Assembly: GCA_017562135.1 (NCBI GenBank)
Contig: QEYB01000921.1
Coordinates: forward strand, 310,001 to 374,000
Origin: Dipylidium caninum
Lineage: Eukaryota > Platyhelminthes > Cestoda > Cyclophyllidea > Dipylidiidae
Direction: 5' to 3'
DNA: 64,000 nucleotides
Of this stretch, positions 37,801-50,500 are shown piece after piece (positions within the stretch are counted from its first letter, which is position 1; every line of letters starts with the position of its first letter). Under the pieces are notes generated by a model. The model searched no databases. It saw only the letters and a program-made list of their open reading frames with translations, and had not been told where the DNA came from. The translations under genes and the position numbers were made by a program.

Positions 37801-40800
37801 ACAGACTTGGATGACTCTGGTGCTGGTATTTCTGAAGTCGATGCCGCCTCCGCTTCTGCCCACAGCCTCAAGACTGGTGAGAGTGAAGAGAGGGTCGAGG
37901 TGGTAAAGCGTCAGGTTGATGCCGTAGTTGATGGGCTCCGCACGGCACTGGAATTCAAAGCTCTGGCCCGCACACACGCTGCTGTTCATGTTGAAGTCGA
38001 GGGAGAAGGGCGGCGCGTAGAAGTAGACGGGGACATCTACGAAAGAGGGGACTTTTACGGTGTGCACATATGCAGACAAGGACACCATAAAGGGCAGTTG
38101 TTTCACTCCGAACTGGAGGATGAGCGGGTCTACACCGCCGTCACACACCGAAACCACTGGCCGTAAGAGCAACAACCAAGACTGCACCGTGTTTTTATGG
38201 AACCGACCCGGTTTCCCTGTCCCATCGCTGCACCCGTGTCAAAAAGACTTGAAGGGTGAATCAGCAGGAAGTTTGTCATACTGAAGTTCATCCGCCTTTT
38301 TTCTTGTATGCCTTTTCGAAAGCCGCATTGCTAAAGAGAAAGTCTGTGGAAAAATCCACCACTTGATTAGTGTTTCGGGGGCCAGCACAACTTTTGGGAG
38401 GCTTCCAACGCAGCACTCCCAGTCAGGCGGACTGTGAAACAGGCAGGGGCTAATGGCGATTCGCTCTCCACCGTGATACTCGACACCGTGGAAGATTGGA
38501 ATGGCCAAAGTCAGCGAATACGATATCCCCTGTACCATAAAGTGCATCGATGGGCGAATATCCACGCCTCCTGGGGGTTTGAGACGAGCAGATGAAAAAG
38601 GTCCGTCCTCCCTCACGAATTTATCGTTACTGCGTAAAATATGATGTCCGATCTACGAGAAAACCCAGTGTTTGCTACGAGGGGGAAACTGTATGAGTCT
38701 GCAGATCAGCTTCCTAGTGGATACGAGCGTCAAACCGGCAAAAGGACGCTAAAATCACCCTGATATGAGGAAATCAGTTGGGACAACACGCAGAATTCCC
38801 CGGCCCGCTTTACTTCACGAGGTCGTGCAACTCTTTTAACGCCCTCGACGACCATTGCACGGATGAGAGTTGGTAATGGCGACTGTTTAATGCGGAGAAT
38901 CGAGAAGGTTTGATTTATGTGTTATTGGCTTGACTGTTGGTTCCATTTGGGGGACATGGCTTGATTTCGACGGGGCGACTTACCAGGGAGCAGCGGATGG
39001 GGAGGGGATGCGCGATGGTGGTGGTGGGACGGAGGGACAGGGGGGCAGACGACGAGATTTAATGACAGAGTGCATGCAGACTGCGGGTCCGTCTGTCTGG
39101 TCGTCCGCACCGCTGCCACACGCGGCGGGAGGGCGACGCCGTGCAAAACAACTTTAACAACAGCAAACACGGCAACAACACCCATCTTACGGAATGCGCA
39201 TCTCGGTTACACGAGGCCTGTGGTCATCAAATAAAACGGTTGGGTATCTGCTTTCAGAATGCAAAAATGATAAGTAAAGTCGGTGGAAGGAGTCTTCAGG
39301 AGGCTAAATATGACAAATTAGCCACAGAATGTTGGCAATCCGAATTCGGTGGCCTTCCCGAACTCTGAATGCCGGGGCAGTCGGCTCTTAGTCCCGGACG
39401 GGCCTTCGGTGAAAGGCGGAGCACACGTTTTGACCGCTCTGCCACTTGACTTCTCATTATGCCACGCGGACGGGGACGGTTAAACTCGTTACAAGTTCAC
39501 CCATTTTCGGCGAACAATCCTCTGCCAAATGCCCATGGTGCGGACATCGGAAACACAGTAAATTCTGCTCTTAACATCAAACAAAGCGCCAGTCTTCATT
39601 CCGAGTAATAAAAAGCCTGATCTACAACCTCAACCGACGAGCACCCTGCCGGTCACAGTCTGCTGAGGTACTTTTGTGAATCACTGGAGACGAGGGGTCC
39701 ATTTTCACACTGGGGAAGAATTGAGGATTGACGAAAGGCGACAAACAGTCGCTTACCCCATTGAGACGTGTCTACCTTAGAATGAAGGCGAAAAGATCGG
39801 CTGTCAGAGCACTTAACGACAATCAGTGGCCTTCGGGGTGATGCCACCAGGAGTTACGATTTGTTCAAAGTAACTTCGCCTACCAAACTCAAGTGGGGTC
39901 CCCAAGACGGTTTCCTCCAAGCCCTAATTTCATGGTTGAGTTGCCCCATTCCCAACACACCATTTCCTCATTTGTAAACACACAAAAAAAGGATGTAAGG
40001 CAAGGTTAATCTGAAAGTAGGCCTCGAGCTCATTGTGAAGACCGCCTGGCTACACTTCTGCCAGACTTTAATGCACACTCTTCTACTTCACATGGGGATA
40101 TTCTTTTTTCCATTCATTTGCAACACCCGCCAGTCGACGCACTCCTCGCCTCGCAGGCATCCACCCTCACTTCGGGGTGGTCCGCAACTTGGAATGTTCA
40201 ACTATTCACTTGACTGAGCGCAAACATTCCTCCTGGCCTCCGTCCCGATTCCGACACAAAAAGTTGTCCCTTTGTAAAAACCTCCCCATGGCGTTTTAGC
40301 CTTGCCTTAACAACTGACATCCAAAACTTTTTCCCCTTCATCATTAGGAAATGAGGCTGAAGTGAGAGAAGACATAAGCGTAACCTCGAGTCGTTAGAGT
40401 CCCCTTCCGCTCAGGCAAGTGGAGGTGTTTTCAACGGCCCCCGAGGGGGCTCGAGAGGCGACTTCACCTGCTAAGGCCTTTTTAAAATATGCAAAGCATT
40501 TAAAAGTGCTACATCTAATGCACAAGTTGGTGGCAGCTACCTCCGACACGACTGCATTTCTCGAGGCAAATGTTAAATCATTTCGCCCTGTCAGTACAGT
40601 CCGGTTGCCCGAGCGCGCATTTTAATTTAGGCGCAACGGAATGTGTGCGCGTGTCTTTCACAAATTCACCTCGCCCTCGCAACAGGTTACTTTATCTGGC
40701 AGCGGAGGGGTTTGCACAGCCCGAGGACGCTCAAAACAGGCAATTTTGCAGTGCCAGTCAAAAGCATCACCCCGCCCCGCCCGCCACTGCTGTCGCGGCT

Positions 40801-43800
40801 GGTGTCGCCTCTGAGCTCGACTGTGGCCGGCGGTTGAGGCTTCTACGAGGTGGCTCGTAGTTTCACGAGCTCAAAAGTAACTCGGCATCATCGTCACTTC
40901 CGCCAACCCTCCGCGTTGGAGGCTGAAATCAGTGGAGATTCGCTTCGAAGACCAAGTGAGTTTACCTACTGCCGATGCGCGACTACTAAATTGGTGTGGA
41001 GAAAGCGAGTTGAGACGTGAAAATACTTGGGGCGATTGAAAACTCTGGGGCTGAAGAAAACATTTGGGATAAACGGGACAAATCTTATAATCCTACTAAA
41101 ACAAAACGGTGTTAAGTACACAACCACGAATGGGTTGCTTCTGCACAAAGTGACTGACGTTGGGCGGAGTACCCCAGCCACTCACAGCTGACCACAACTT
41201 GCAAGATTCAACCTCCATTTCGTTTATCTGTATAGTCGAGGACTGGGAGGAAATCCTCACATGAGTTACTCTTTTCTCAGAGAAAGACGCGGCGAAGGCC
41301 ACCTCACTTGGCGACCGCGTCGGACCGGTTGTCGTCAGAGCCCGTGTCAAAGCCCTGCCGCATGCCTGAGCGCAGCGGGCGCACAGTGACCGCCCAGGGC
41401 GAAAACAGTGGCGAATGCCACCTCTTCAGAGCCCGTCTTATCGGTATACGCGTGAATGCACGCCTTTCAGGCACGAAAGGCATTCGGATGGCCATGGGGT
41501 GACCCCGGAGGGTCTTCTACAAGGTAGGGGCGGAGCTATGAAGCAAATGGCAACATCTTTGTCAAGTAGGAGCCATAAATTTCAGAATTTCCTAGCTCAC
41601 GAAGGCATGGCAAGTTCTCGGGAGTGGGAGAGAAGGGAGTAACGAGGCATGCTGAAGCCCTGAATCTGATGACCCACGTTAGTGTGTGCAGCCTGCCTGT
41701 GATGTACTTAACACAGCGCACATCACCCGAGCGTGCAGAAAAGGCCCTCCTCGAGGAGTTGTTGCATTTCATCGGAGGTTTTCCTAGGCCCTTCGAAGTA
41801 ATATTGTCAGAAAAAGCAATAAATGGTTGTTTTATTAGTTATACACACAACTGTTGGCACCAAACCGAAAACACAAATGTGTGCACTAAACTTGTGTACC
41901 GACAAACCGTGTGTGTTTTGAGTGGCTTTTCAAAGCACACGGTTTCGGAGTTAGAAAAGCGGCTGGACACGTGTGCTGTCGGAAGCCGCAAGCGGATGAA
42001 AGAGAGGCTCCACCAGAGTGCGTCCACACTCGGAGCGACCACTTTGAACACATCCGTGGCCGACGCCAGCTCGGACCAGTGGAGCAGCAGGCTGCCTGGG
42101 ACAGCCGAGTGACGACCAAACGCGGCCCAAATGCCAGTGATAACTGGTAAAAGCTCGCCCCAGTATTCTGCCAATCAACCAGCCATCTTAAAAGTTGTCC
42201 AAAAATACGCAGGCTAAATTTAAATCTCGGCTGTTGTGCCCGAAATTCGCACACGCATTCTCGACTCGGAGCCGTTACGGACATTAGGGTGGAAAGGAAA
42301 AGGAAGGACAATTTGAGGAGTTTTACTACCCTTTGAGTAATTTTATGCATCGCCATTTGGCCACACATCCAACCACAAAGTAGCCTTCTGTGACAAAAAA
42401 AGGGAAAAAGCCAGGGGGTTTTTCACAATTTGACGACTTTCCAGTGTCTTTTGGGACAAGTTTTACCGCCATCCCAGAAGTAATATTCACGACTAGAAAC
42501 TATTTTAAAATACTTCACCTATTTTAATTAAGATTCATCAAGGTGTGTGAGATCAGCGTCCACAAATGGCAAAGAGGAGCGGGAGGGAGAGGAAAAACAA
42601 GCTTTGTGGTAAAGACCTCAGGCTTCTCCGTAGCTGCCACGAAATTCCTCCTCATAAGACATTTGAAAAGCACAACGATCGCCGCCTCCCCCTGCCGGTC
42701 GGTTTCAAGGGATGAGGGTGTGTTGTCAGAGCCTCGGAAGCCTGCTTATGCCCACCACTTGATGCAACACATCCGGAATTCAGAAATTCCGCCTCCTGTT
42801 CACTTAAGGCGGGTCGGTGGCGAAAGCACAATTGTTGCCCAAATCCTACCTGTTCCAGAGCCAAATGCCACCTCGGTGGGGTGGCCGCGAGGTGGCCGGA
42901 GAACCTCACCAGCAAGCAGGAACGAGACAACAAAAGCCCTCTGCCCCCAGCACTGTGAATCATGGGGGGATAAGCGACGTACACCGTCTACACACTCGGC
43001 TTCCATCTCCTGCGGATTTGCGAGTAAACCGGCCATAAGTCATTTAACTAGCGGCCACGGGAGCAATTAACGAAACCTTCAAGTGGTACAACGGAAGAAA
43101 AACGGAGCCAGCGACGGAGAAATTATGTTTGACTGATTTTGTGGATCGCTTTCACTGCGTTTTTTGCGAATAATCCAACCAACTGTTGGCTGTAGATTAT
43201 CCGGCGATACGCTGATAAATGGTATCATGCGGGCGCAGGCATAAATCCCCGCACAACGGACACATGAAGCACGTTGCATTAGTCGCACACCGACAAAGAA
43301 TACCAGAGTGGGATGTTAATATTCCAGTAATTATAATAAGCTGGTAAAATGCGTCAGAAAAAAGTTCAAATCTCAAGCACATTCTGACCGATTCACAGCC
43401 TCGTCGAAAGTGGCGGACACGCGTTTCCGGAGCCTCAGGGGGAGTGGCACAAAAGCACCCTCCACCGCCGCCTGAATGCACCGAAGCGTTGGCCGACAAT
43501 TTGTACATTCAGTGGGAAAATTTGACTTTATGGTCCGAGAGAAATCCGAGAAGACAGCCGACTGCGAATGAACTTAAGTTGCTCTCACTAAAGGACCATT
43601 TATTTATGGGGAAAGGGCGGGAAACTGCCCCACACGCCCGATGGTAAAAATTTCAAATTTGTTCGGCCTGACTGGCAGCCAGGAGGGGGGGCCAGGTCCT
43701 GGTCGACAGCCGTCTTGTAGGGCCACAAAACAGGAATGAGCTCGGTGAATAGTAGCGCGCCCCTCTGGGGGTAGAGCAAAAGGCTACGAGTGGAGTCTGC

Positions 43801-46800
43801 ATGGCCAGTCTCCTTGAGTTTCTAACTTTTTTGACTCGGACTCTTTGTCGCACACGCAGAGTGGGGGAGCACCGAACCGACTGCAAACAGGGCGAGGTGG
43901 AAATGATTGCAGTCTTTAAACACCGAAATGCCGATGAAAATAGGGAGATTTGTGTAGCCAGACAACAGTTTCGGACTTATTTCACGAGCTTCCTCATTTT
44001 AAGAGCCAAAGAGCTTACTCCTCAGCAGAAGAAATGTAAAATCGCAAGTAGTGGAGTAGCATCCGGCAGTTCTAACACACAACGCAAATAAAAGGCGTTC
44101 ATTCAATTGTGGCAATGCCTGGGAGGCGCTAATATGCAGGGGATTGTCACGTTCCTCCTAAGAAAATCATCCTCCACATTTGAAAGAAACGTTTTGACCA
44201 GACATTCTCGGAGTGCGTTTAAATCAGACATTTTCAGGCATACATTCCGTTTGAACACATCCACGTTCCACCAAGCGATCGCGTGTAAGCAGGATGGCGA
44301 GGGATAAAGTGCGGAGGGTAGCAACTGCATGACTGCGCCATGCGACAAAATGAGCGACTCACCATCCAAATCCGTGAAATCGTCGGGGAGAATCGGGCTA
44401 TCGGGCAGACCACCAGTTGGCAGGTGCCTAAGGACAAAAAATTCCCAAAGTAAAGCATAAGTTTGGCGCAGTGCCATTATTTACTTGACTTTGAAATTCC
44501 TCTCGATGACACGTATCGCACTAAACGTTACATCATCTCCCCGGCCGTATGAAAATACCGAGTTCAAAGGCGTTAGATTCACTGAGGGGCTGGAGATGAA
44601 CCACGGAGGTGATTTACATTTGGGGGGTCACATGCCTCGCCCTGCATTGTATCACTTCGACCAACTTTAAGCCTAGTTTACACGGGTAAAGCTGCCAAAT
44701 CCCACGAAACTATTTGGGGTTGGATGGAGCGAGAGAGAGCGAGCGAGGAATACGTAGGCGGAGACATTTAACTCGAATGCAAGGTGTATAGAAGCACTGA
44801 AATAACCGAAATAACGCGACGCAGTTTCTCCTCCTCCGAAGCGACACGTGGTTTGAGGCTAAAAATAGGCAAAGTGGATGTTGCCCGACTTAACTTAACA
44901 TCATGATGATGATGGAAGAGAAATAAACGCTAGTTGCTGCACTGAATTGTGGAGCGCTTTTCCTCCTCTCCACCTAACTGTCCCATGCCTGTCCAATTTA
45001 CTGAATTTGCCTAAAGACTTCAAAGTCGACTCATGTGGTATTCACCCGCCTTCAGGCTTTACTCCGCCAATCGACAGGGTGGAGCGGTGCAAAATATCCT
45101 CAACTTCACCACTTCGGCGGTACGTCGGGTGGCTGGACTGTTGGAAGGCGGAACAGCCATGCGGCTGGGCGGGAAATACTCGAACACGTCTCCGTTCGTC
45201 CCAATTTTTTCCACACTTTTCATAGAATTGACGCTAGTGTTCTCCTTCCGCATGTAGACTTTTATTTAAGTTATTGCGGGGTAGTTTCTTCACCTCACGT
45301 GAATATTCTCAAACGCTTTTGAAGCCACATTATAAGAATAAGTATAGCGGAAAGCAAATTCAACTGAAAGGCGAGCAACTCTTCCCTTTAAGCTAGCGCT
45401 AATTTAGCCGTCCGAGAGACTTATGTTGGAACAATGTGCGGCCGCATCACCGGCCGGCCACCTATGGAGGGAAGGAATTTTATTCAATCCTGATAGAAGC
45501 GGGTCGAACGCTCAGGTTACCGACATCGACAATGGACAGAGACACCGCGAGAGGACATCACAAGGGAGCAGGCGCAGGACGCCGCCTCCCGATCTCCGTA
45601 GTCCTTCCTGTCTGCAATCGAGGCTAGACAAGCACACGGCCAGTGAGGTTGTGTGCCACCGAGTCGGTGAGACACGACGCCTTCGGAGGAGCCGAAGGTG
45701 GCCAAGTAAAGCCGCACTTAAGTGTACCGCCAATTGACAACGAGACGAGGCAATAAAATCTTACAAAAATTGCAGTCAGAAGTTTTAGTGCCGCAGAGAT
45801 GAGGCTGCTTTTTCCCCTTCTCTAAGGCATAACGGTTTTGTAGATTTGCGTGTATGTTCGGGACTTAAAACAATTATTACTACCCTGAAATACACCCCTC
45901 AGACCTCAAAATTGTAGACAGGTCTGGGTGTTAACAGAAACCTTCTTCGCTACCTATTACGCATGGAAGATTCTGGGTTGGGAAAGTGAGATTGTAAAAT
46001 ACACACAGTCGTCGCTTACGAGGCGAACAGACAAGTCATTAGTAAACAAAATGGGCTCAGGGATCAGGGCTGGCAGTGGCGCTGTCAGGGGCACCATTCA
46101 ACAAGTTCTTAGCACACTCTTCCAAATTTTTCTCTACAGTCAAATGTGATGTTTTGGAACAGGACTTGGCTCGATTTTGATTAGAACACCATTTACCGAC
46201 TTCTCACGAGGGGGAGTGTAAAAATATCTGCGAGGAGGTGGACGTAAACCGAAGGAACTGACGGAAAACCGGTGAACTTGGGTGCTGCTTGATGCAGGTG
46301 GTCAAAACCCACCTCGATTTTGTTGTCCTACAGTTGAGGTGTCTCAGTAAACTTCGAGTCCCAGACTAAGTGTTGGTGTTGAAAAAAGAATGGAATACTT
46401 TCTTGGACCATTTTAAGTTTCTATTAACTTCTGTCCATGACTTTTATGGAGAATTCAATGCGTCCTTATAAACATCTGAAAGTCTGTGACCTGCATGTCC
46501 AGAATGGGTTTTGGGGAACATGTTGTTGTTCCTCATCAAACATAAAAAACCATAACACTCTCTCGAGTGGTTTTACCAGTTTGACAGCTCAAATTTGTCT
46601 ACAAGTTCTAAGTGGAAAACCGCGAGTCCTTTTTTCTCAAATTATGCTCCACATTAGTCCTCCGGGGAAGCAACTTAAGAGGGAAATGTTCGAAGGAGAC
46701 GTGAGAGAAGCTGTTGCATGCTATTACCGACACCTATTCCTCTTGTAGCCGAGTTTTGGAATTGACTAAGAGTACTCCAGCTCAATTAGGTGGATAGTCT

Positions 46801-48772
46801 TTGGTGTGGAAGAAGACTACATCGGCAGTAAACTACCTCGTACACACTGAGCATGAGTGCCACCCGGAACGGGACATTGTGACGTGCATGGAGGCAAGCC
46901 ATTACGCTATCTCAACAAACATTATACGCTTCACTGACTTTCACTATGAATAATTAAGGGGTGGGGACTGAAGGAAACTTCGCTAACCAAACATTTACTA
47001 ATGTAACATTTTAAATTGTGGTTGATGAGTAAATGTTTGATTTCACGCCATTCAGGCGTTGGCACCCAGTTTGCCCGCGTGTTTGATGTTATTAATATGG
47101 AGATAAAGGTACACAATTAACAGCAAAATTTTAAAGAGCGCTAGAGTTTCACTATAAAGGGCAGAATATTTTGTTGGAAGTGATGTTCTCTCTAGTAATT
47201 CATTGTCCCAACTTTTGCATTTGTCTCTGGAAGGTTTGTTGTGCCTTAACACGTCTTCTATAAATAGGGCCAATATTTACCAGAAGCTTCCACAGCTTCG
47301 ACCTGGATTTTAGGTCTTTAAGATTACCATATCATAGCTATTCACTCCATGCTTTGAGAGTTACCCGATGCACATGGTGCGAGATAAAACAAAAAATTAT
47401 ATTGGTAAATTTTAATAAGAATACGCTTTATAAGAAGTCTACTACTGGGAAAACCATAGGTGGTCATCAGAATAGAAACGTCTATACTGTTAAATATAAA
47501 TCAATTTGGACTATAAAGGCAAAACATGGTATTTTAAGATATTGGTCTGCCTACCCAACATTGTTCGCACTGTCGCGGATAAAGAGCTTCATTTCCCCAG
47601 AACAGGGCGAGCAGTCAGTGGGGTCTGGTCCAAAAATCTGAAGCGCGGTATGTGCCTTCATCTGCCGGAATCACATGACTAATACTGAGACGTGCCAGTC
47701 GACAAGTCCTCCCGGGTGGGTTAGCAAGGCTTTCCGGACAGGTAACTTCGGATATGTCATTCTTGTACTGGATTTGTAGAAGGTAGCAGTTACTATTTTG
47801 TCAGTGACGTGAGAATATTTGCCATTCACCCTCTCAACGGACACAGTGTTAATTATAAGGAGTATGTTAGAGCCGATAAATGAAATTCAAGCTATCAATA
47901 GTGAGGTTGCTAACGCTGAAGCAAGACTTAATTAACAGGGCCACTCATATGGATTGTCAAGATATTACTTTAATATAAGGTTAAAGGACTAGACATTCAA
48001 CATTTTTTGGAAATACATGATAACGCTGGGGTAAGTGTTTACACATTCTATTAACTCATAGGAGTTTGACCCGAAATCGCACGAATTTTGTCGCTTTCAA
48101 GGACTATAAATGTATTATGCATTTATTATCACCATTATTAACACAATTTTTATTATTATTGACACCAGAACGTTGTCTAATATTAAAATATGAACTTACT
48201 CGCGATGCGTGGTAACTTGTATTTAGATGAAAACCGTTGTCAACTGTTTCACTTAAAGGTTGAGGTGGGGACAAGGGTAGGAATGACCACCGAACATCAG
48301 ATACGGAGTCCTTTGAGACTTGAGCAAACGTAAAGTCCAACAGGGCTTTATCACCGAGTTTTACGTATACGGTATTGGCAAATATGTGGTAAAATTCTAG
48401 AACGATTGATGATAAAACATAAGCAGTACGCCATAATAACTGCTAAACAATAACACGATGAGCATGTTTTTCTACGTAAAAAGTAACTTCAGCATTATAA
48501 ATACAAAAATTCGCGTGAACACATATAGATATCAGAAGGAAGTTCAGTATCGGGTATAAGTTGGATTAAGTGGTACGACTAGAAAGTACAAAAATTTTAC
48601 AAGAAAGTTGCCAACTTCTACTTGCCCAGAAAATTTGTAGACGGTGCAATAAATTTGGGTTGCTTGAGAGTAAATAAGCAGGAACGTGAACGCACAAAAT
48701 AAAACTGGATTCAAACATAAAGGGCTTACCGATCAAAAACAATGTTGTAAGAGTGGAAAGTTGTTTATGCAT
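22152..48772 (-). CDS. FGFR-like receptor tyrosine kinase
   Basis: A single-pass receptor kinase. Exon 1 (48772-48730) encodes a signal peptide [14 protein letters not shown] and splices in phase to an Ig-type exon (48396-48200; [18 protein letters not shown]). Further extracellular exons include about 38160-37800 ([17 protein letters not shown]-glycosylation sites) and 36160-36003 ([14 protein letters not shown]), the two halves of an Ig domain. The membrane exon (34722-34364) has [20 protein letters not shown]. Kinase exons are 33483-33195 (GAGAFG loop, VAVK), 31967-31857 (alpha-C glutamate, LVREMEIL), 25209-25028, 24950-24834 ([16 protein letters not shown]), 23705-23635 ([12 protein letters not shown]) and 22896-22152. 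The short kinase insert and [11 protein letters not shown] point to FGFR rather than VEGFR/PDGFR. The C-terminal tail is Ser/Asn-rich. Exons between 38.6 and 48.2 kb are unresolved. A donor at about 22194 may give another C-terminus. Confidence 0.87.
24609..24628. repeat. (CCTG)n microsatellite
   Basis: Five tandem CCTG units in an intron of the receptor kinase gene, between the activation-loop exons. Confidence 0.9.
26199..26213. repeat. C15 homopolymer
   Basis: Fifteen C residues within the receptor kinase intron. Confidence 0.95.
26381..26402. repeat. (GT)n microsatellite
   Basis: About eleven GT units with one GC interruption, intronic. Confidence 0.95.
29149..29178. repeat. Tandem 15-bp duplication
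   Basis: The 15-mer ttcctgctctcccag occurs twice back to back in the large receptor kinase intron. Confidence 0.95.
30171..30204. repeat. (GCCGA)n pentanucleotide repeat
   Basis: Six to seven units of GCCGA with two interruptions, intronic and GC-rich. Confidence 0.9.
30427..30462. repeat. Compound (CA)n(GA)n microsatellite
   Basis: Six CA units pass directly into about twelve GA units with one GGG interruption, intronic. Confidence 0.95.
30734..30751. repeat. (TTG)n trinucleotide repeat
   Basis: About six TTG/TGT units followed by a T run, intronic. Confidence 0.9.
30882..30896. repeat. C15 homopolymer
   Basis: Fifteen C residues, the second C15 tract of the same intron. Confidence 0.95.
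31257..31278. repeat. (CA)n microsatellite
   Basis: About ten CA units with one CC interruption, intronic. Confidence 0.95.
33541..33576. repeat. Tandem 18-bp duplication
   Basis: Two exact copies of agaccgtcgatgcctgaa sit about 60 bp upstream (in gene direction) of the glycine-loop kinase exon, inside the intron that follows the membrane exon. Confidence 0.95.
44363..44427 (-). other. Candidate 65-nt extracellular exon of the receptor kinase
   Basis: On the minus strand a good acceptor (gtccttag) and donor (GATG/GTGAGT) enclose 65 nt. One frame reads [20 protein letters not shown], which is acidic and could correspond to the linker between Ig domains; another frame is also open. It lies between the signal-peptide and Ig exons and the rest of the receptor. 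Use of this exon is inference. Confidence 0.35.
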
Positions 48773-50160
48773 CTTATTTCGTTCGGCACAATTCGCGTTC
48801 GCGTCCTCACATTACGGTGACTCAAATACCCTCTCGTCCTTTAAAACCATTCACAGCCTTGGGAACGAAAACTTATACAAACAAACAAATCTTAAAGGTC
48901 GCTGTGGAAAATTAAAACTTTGACCACAATAAATTACTAATAGCAATTCGTTACTTAATCAACAATTGTTTTACAATGAAAGATTTTATTTTTTGTTTGA
49001 AATTGTTTTGGCTGATTTATAAATGAATATAGCATACTGAGACAAGTTGCAAAACTTAATGAAACCTATCATTAAGTTAATGTCGCATTAAGCATCGACG
49101 TACCCTGCGGGACACTACTCAAGTCCAGATTTTACTATCAAGAAAATGTCTAAGCACACCGAATCATAATACTTTCGCATAACCATACTTCTCAAACCTA
49201 GTCATTGCCTTGCACTCGTTTAACCCAACTAATTTTTTCTACGGCCTATGATTTGCAGAGTGTCCCGCCTATCTGGCAAGTAATTTAATGCCATGGTACC
49301 CCCTATCCTCGTTAGCTAAAGGTGTTACTCTCCCTGTCAAGGACCACTGACATCATTGTTGCGACCTGAATGGATTGGCTTACCGCCAACTAACAGTTGC
49401 ATCAATTGCATCTTCACGTGGGGACCTCTACATATACCACGAGAGGCTCTGGCAACAGTCTACTTTCTGAGACGCTATAGCTCACGAAAATGATGACGCC
49501 TCCGCACCGTTGACCGGAAGGCCAACAAACCTGACCCCTTAAACAAGCTCACCGGAACTTATCCAAACTATTAAACCAAACCACTTAAGGCTATCTCGAA
49601 CTTAACCACATTTTAACAGTTACGGTAATGTGCGATTTAACTTTACTCCATCCATGAATTAGGTTTGCCAAGTCAAACTCACAGTGATCGCCACATGGCG
49701 AAGCCAAACAACCACTTAAAAGTGCAAATCTGTGGTGCCGATCCCAGTCAATGAATGTTATATGGGGTTACAACCTAATCGTAATCCACATTATGTTCTA
49801 ATTTGTTAATTTCAGATGCGAACCCATTTTACGATCTTATAATACACCTCAAGCTACTTAAATTTTGACGTGAATCAACGACATCTATGTACGTGACAGA
49901 GCATGCACAGTGACACGAAAGTGGAGATATTTCACAGAAGAGGATTTCTGGCCGCGAAAAAAAAGCATATAAATGGGCACATGATTCTTAGCGCGTTTTC
50001 ACATGGGTCAAAAGTCAACATAAGGATGAAGAAATTGATATCTCAAAAGAAGGAAAAAAATTCGATTCTTGGATTACATAAGACTAGTAAGTCACTGTCA
50101 TATATGTAAATATACCATCGACAAATAGTAAAAACTACATAGGCCCTTCACCAATCAAAT
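48773..50160. other. 5' flank of the receptor kinase gene
   Basis: AT-rich sequence with no supported gene; it should contain the receptor promoter. About 49080-49500 is less AT-rich and word-poor in stops on neither strand, with no recognisable domain. Nothing more specific is visible. Confidence 0.4.
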
Positions 50161-50497
50161 AACGAAAAAAGATTAAAAAATGAAATTAAAAGACAATAAA
50201 GCAGAAGGGCAATTTAAAACGCGCAAAAAAGCATTTCATACACTTAAAGAGAAAAAAGGGAAAAATAGGAAGAAATGTAAACAAATATTTAGAGTACATG
50301 AATCACGAAAGAAATGTAACGGAGTAGACGAGAGAAAGTCAAACCAAAAGCAAATATAAAAAAAATAAAAGGCGATGAAAAGACAGACAGCAAAATTTAA
50401 AAACAGGAAGAGATTAAAAAGACGGAAAAGAAAAAAAAAGACAAAAAAAGAAAAGGAAAAAAGAGACAGTGAAAAAAAAAGACAGAAATAGAGGGAT
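50161..50497 (+). repeat. Purine-rich A/G tract bordering the satellite
   Basis: About 340 bp in which the plus strand is overwhelmingly A and G (e.g. gaaaaaagattaaaaaatg, aaaaaaaaagacagaaatag). It ends exactly where the first satellite unit begins, so it is the left junction of the array. Confidence 0.75.
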
Positions 50498-50500
50498 TAG

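Noticed and set aside
41624..42368. Open frames of 111-162 codons on both strands
   Set aside because: At least four frames are open in the same GC-rich stretch, none with a recognisable motif or clear splice borders; a missed receptor exon remains possible but unsupported.
47120..47281. Minus-strand frame around 47120-47281 as a receptor exon
   Set aside because: A phase-compatible reading needs a 23-nt intron, shorter than any supported intron here.
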